NCBI GenBank assembly: GCA_018712125.1
Contig: DVHM01000130.1
Location: 1 to 7,449, forward strand
DNA length: 7,449 nt
DNA from: Pullilachnospira_A gallistercoris
GTDB taxonomy: Bacteria > Bacillota > Clostridia > Lachnospirales > Lachnospiraceae
Direction: 5' to 3'
Shown piece after piece: positions 6,560 through 7,449 of this stretch. The notes beneath the pieces are model-generated. The model was given only the letters and a program-made list of their open reading frames with translations. It had not been told where the DNA came from and did not search any database. The translations under genes were made by a program, and so were the position numbers. How positions within the stretch are numbered: position 1 is the stretch's first letter; each line of letters starts with the position of its first letter.

Positions 6560-6580
6560 AAAATTTACCTCCCGTCGGTA
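6560..6580 (-). repeat. GGAGGTAAATTTT repeat block, copy 1
   Basis: On the minus strand TACCGACG is followed by GGAGGTAAATTTT, then GTG. It matches copy 2 at 19 of 21 positions. The intermediate position 104 bp away (6456-6476) keeps only the terminal CGGTA, in exact register. Confidence 0.5.
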
Positions 6581-6626
6581 GTACACAGTTTAGCTTACCC
6601 TCCAAGACTCCATTTTCCAGGGCAAC

Positions 6627-6660
6627 GCCGCCATTTCTCACGTCTTCGAGAGATGGCGGC
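6627..6660. repeat. 13-bp hairpin covering the stop codon of the membrane protein gene
   Basis: Arms 6627-6639 and 6648-6660 (GCCGCCATTTCTC and GAGAGATGGCGGC) pair at 12 of 13 positions around an eight-base loop; the remaining pair is a possible G-U in one strand. The TGA of the minus-strand gene (6640-6638) lies at the loop edge. There is no U-run after it in the minus-strand transcript, so it is not a classic terminator. It may protect the 3' end or cause leaky termination. Confidence 0.55.
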
Positions 6661-7171
6661 TCTTCTTTCTCCAGCACACATAGTCAATCAGAAGGAACAT
6701 CTGGGGAAACAGAAAGGTCCCCACCTTCAGCACTCCGCTTTCCAATCCCAAACTGCCGCAGATTTTCAGATATGTAATTCTCGTCAGCAGAAAAACACAA
6801 AATGCGCAGACTGCCCAGACCATCAGCCAAAGCAACAGTTGTCTCACAGAGATGTCCACCGCAAACTCTCCTGTCCTCGCATAAAACCGGATAGTTTCCA
6901 GCAGTCCACCCACAAGACTTCTGCTGAGGGTATGAGCACACCATGCGCCCGCCATATCCAGCAGAATCTGCAGAATAAACAACCATCTGCCCCGAACCCA
7001 GGTATGCCGGTACAGAAGATAAGTCCCATAAAAGGGAATCAGGCTCTTCCACCATTTCTCCCCCCAGGCCGCAAAGATCAGACAAAGGCCGGCTGTCAAA
7101 GCTATTCGAAGAATCAGACTGATAATATTTTCCGGTGTTGCCCATATATTCAGAAAGATATCCAAAAGCAT
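6638..7171 (-). CDS. Four-helix integral membrane protein, DUF5684-like
   Basis: A 177-residue hydrophobic protein with predicted membrane segments at about 16-36, 63-83, 110-130 and 147-166. Between the first two is GEKWWKSLIPFYGTYLLYRHTW (37-58, longest quoted part of the motif being WKSLIPFYGTYLLY). This Trp-Lys...Ile-Pro-Phe-Tyr loop is what I associate with DUF5684-type small membrane proteins of Firmicutes, which have no established function. The C-terminus is basic (WRKKSRHLSK), probably cytoplasmic. ATG 7171 has AAGGAG six bases upstream, and its own promoter lies at 7216-7244. The stop codon sits in a hairpin. It is probably a monocistronic unit; read-through into the glycosidase operon across 550 bp is possible. 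A second frame (7145-6684) overlaps it but lacks a good ribosome binding site. Confidence 0.8.
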   Translation of the reverse strand: MLLDIFLNIWATPENIISLILRIALTAGLCLIFAAWGEKWWKSLIPFYGTYLLYRHTWVRGRWLFILQILLDMAGAWCAHTLSRSLVGGLLETIRFYARTGEFAVDISVRQLLLWLMVWAVCAFCVFLLTRITYLKICGSLGLESGVLKVGTFLFPQMFLLIDYVCWRKKSRHLSKT

Positions 7172-7215
7172 CGTTTTCTCCTTCTATCCACGCTTCCCAT
7201 TCGTTCTAAAAACAG

Positions 7216-7244
7216 AGTATAACACACCTGTTCCGCCAGAACAA
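7216..7244 (-). promoter_or_regulatory. Extended -10 promoter for the membrane protein gene
   Basis: Minus strand TTGTTC (7244-7239), 17 bases, then TATACT (7221-7216) preceded by TGT, which makes a TGn-extended -10. Transcription would start near 7209, about 38 bases before ATG 7171. The -35 matches only TTG of the consensus; the extended -10 would compensate. Confidence 0.55.
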
Positions 7245-7271
7245 TTATGGCAGAGTATTGCAGGCAGGCTG

Positions 7272-7449
7272 TCACAGCAGATATCTACGGACAAGCCTCT
7301 CTATCTCCCGTGTATTTAACACCTGTTTTTCCGTCTCAAAGGTAAGGATCAGCTGTTCTCCCGGATAAATGTCATTCTCCTCATAGGCCTGTATTTTCCT
7401 GACTGCGCTCTGCGCATATACAGGATCATCCATCCTGCCATCATGTTCC
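7272..7449 (-). CDS. C-terminal 58 residues of an unrecognised protein
   Basis: The frame is open from the window edge to TGA at 7274-7272. It reads EHDGRMDDPVYAQSAVRKIQ, then AYEENDIYPGEQLILTFET, then EKQVLNTREIERLVRRYLL. The pattern (acidic start with 'GrMDDP.YA..A..Ki..Ye.n.i.PGe.LIlTfET', then a final amphipathic helix) looks strongly coding. It reminds me of the tails of clostridial hypothetical proteins with a nuclease-like C-terminal domain. That link is from memory and weak. The start and most of the gene are outside the window. A good promoter for the next gene begins 28 bp after the stop, and no terminator hairpin with a U-run is visible between them. Confidence 0.65.
   Translation of the reverse strand, partial: EHDGRMDDPVYAQSAVRKIQAYEENDIYPGEQLILTFETEKQVLNTREIERLVRRYLL

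Larger units (their letters stand above)
6088..6637 (-). promoter_or_regulatory. 550-bp structured control region upstream of the glycosidase operon
   Basis: No convincing gene on either strand. The stretch between the membrane protein's stop and the GH-A start holds, in transcription order: the rest of a hairpin; an imperfect array with 104/208-bp periodicity; three inverted repeats with TTGCA in the loop; two TGCAGATC boxes and a dyad; a perfect TATAAT; and a leader of about 110 bases to ATG 6087. An open frame from 6406 to 5960 crosses the whole promoter area. Its peptide has no recognisable pattern and it overlaps the GH-A start out of frame, so I treat it as fortuitous. Confidence 0.5.

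Noticed and set aside
6352..6580. CRISPR array
   Set aside because: Repeats are degenerate, their periods are 104 and 208 bp, far above the usual 60-75 bp, and there are no uniform spacers or cas genes.
6684..7145. 153-codon minus-strand ORF inside the membrane protein gene in another frame
   Set aside because: It shares nearly all its DNA with the DUF5684-like frame, has no ribosome binding site at its start, and lacks the regular membrane-segment pattern of the accepted frame.
6430..7222. Plus-strand ORFs (115 and 233 codons) across the control region and the membrane protein gene
   Set aside because: Ser/Pro/Gln-rich peptides without hydrophobic core pattern; they run through the repeats and antisense to a well-supported membrane protein.

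Overview
The window looks like a piece of a Gram-positive gut clostridial chromosome (Firmicutes, probably Lachnospiraceae). This is an inference from strong GGAGG-type ribosome binding sites, sigma-A-like promoters, and the style of the carbohydrate enzymes and of the DUF5684-like membrane protein. Every gene I can support reads on the minus strand, so the order of transcription is from high to low coordinates.

Layout in the direction of transcription. (1) 7449-7272: the last 58 codons of an unrecognised protein. (2) 7244-6638: a TGn-extended -10 promoter and a 177-residue four-helix membrane protein, with a 13-bp hairpin lying over its stop codon. (3) 6637-6088: a 550-bp gap with no convincing gene but much structure. 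It holds degenerate repeats spaced by 104 or 208 bp, three CCGT..TTGCA..ACGG inverted repeats, a pair of TGCAGATC boxes 31 bp apart, a 15-bp dyad and a perfect TATAAT. I read it as the control region of the following operon. (4) 6087-1176: a two-gene operon for intracellular beta-glycoside use. It encodes an 809-residue clan GH-A (GH5-like) hydrolase and an 820-residue GH94-type phosphorylase; neither has a signal peptide. (5) 1144-1: a second, compositionally different module. It has a near-consensus promoter, a 45-residue Cys-rich small ORF, a possible C-terminal remnant of a broken gene, an AT-rich SMI1/KNR4 (SUKH) protein, and the start of a small membrane-anchored protein cut by the window edge.

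Working together: imported beta-linked oligosaccharides would be shortened by the GH-A enzyme and phosphorolysed by the GH94 enzyme to a sugar 1-phosphate, which saves ATP. The transporter and regulator are not in the window. The SUKH gene is typical of immunity genes of contact-dependent or polymorphic toxin systems. With the apparent wrecked ORF overlapping its start it looks like an acquired 'orphan immunity' cassette placed next to a metabolic operon.

The most unusual non-coding signal is the 104-bp-periodic array upstream of the glycosidase operon. I do not recognise it as any known riboswitch, T-box or CRISPR.
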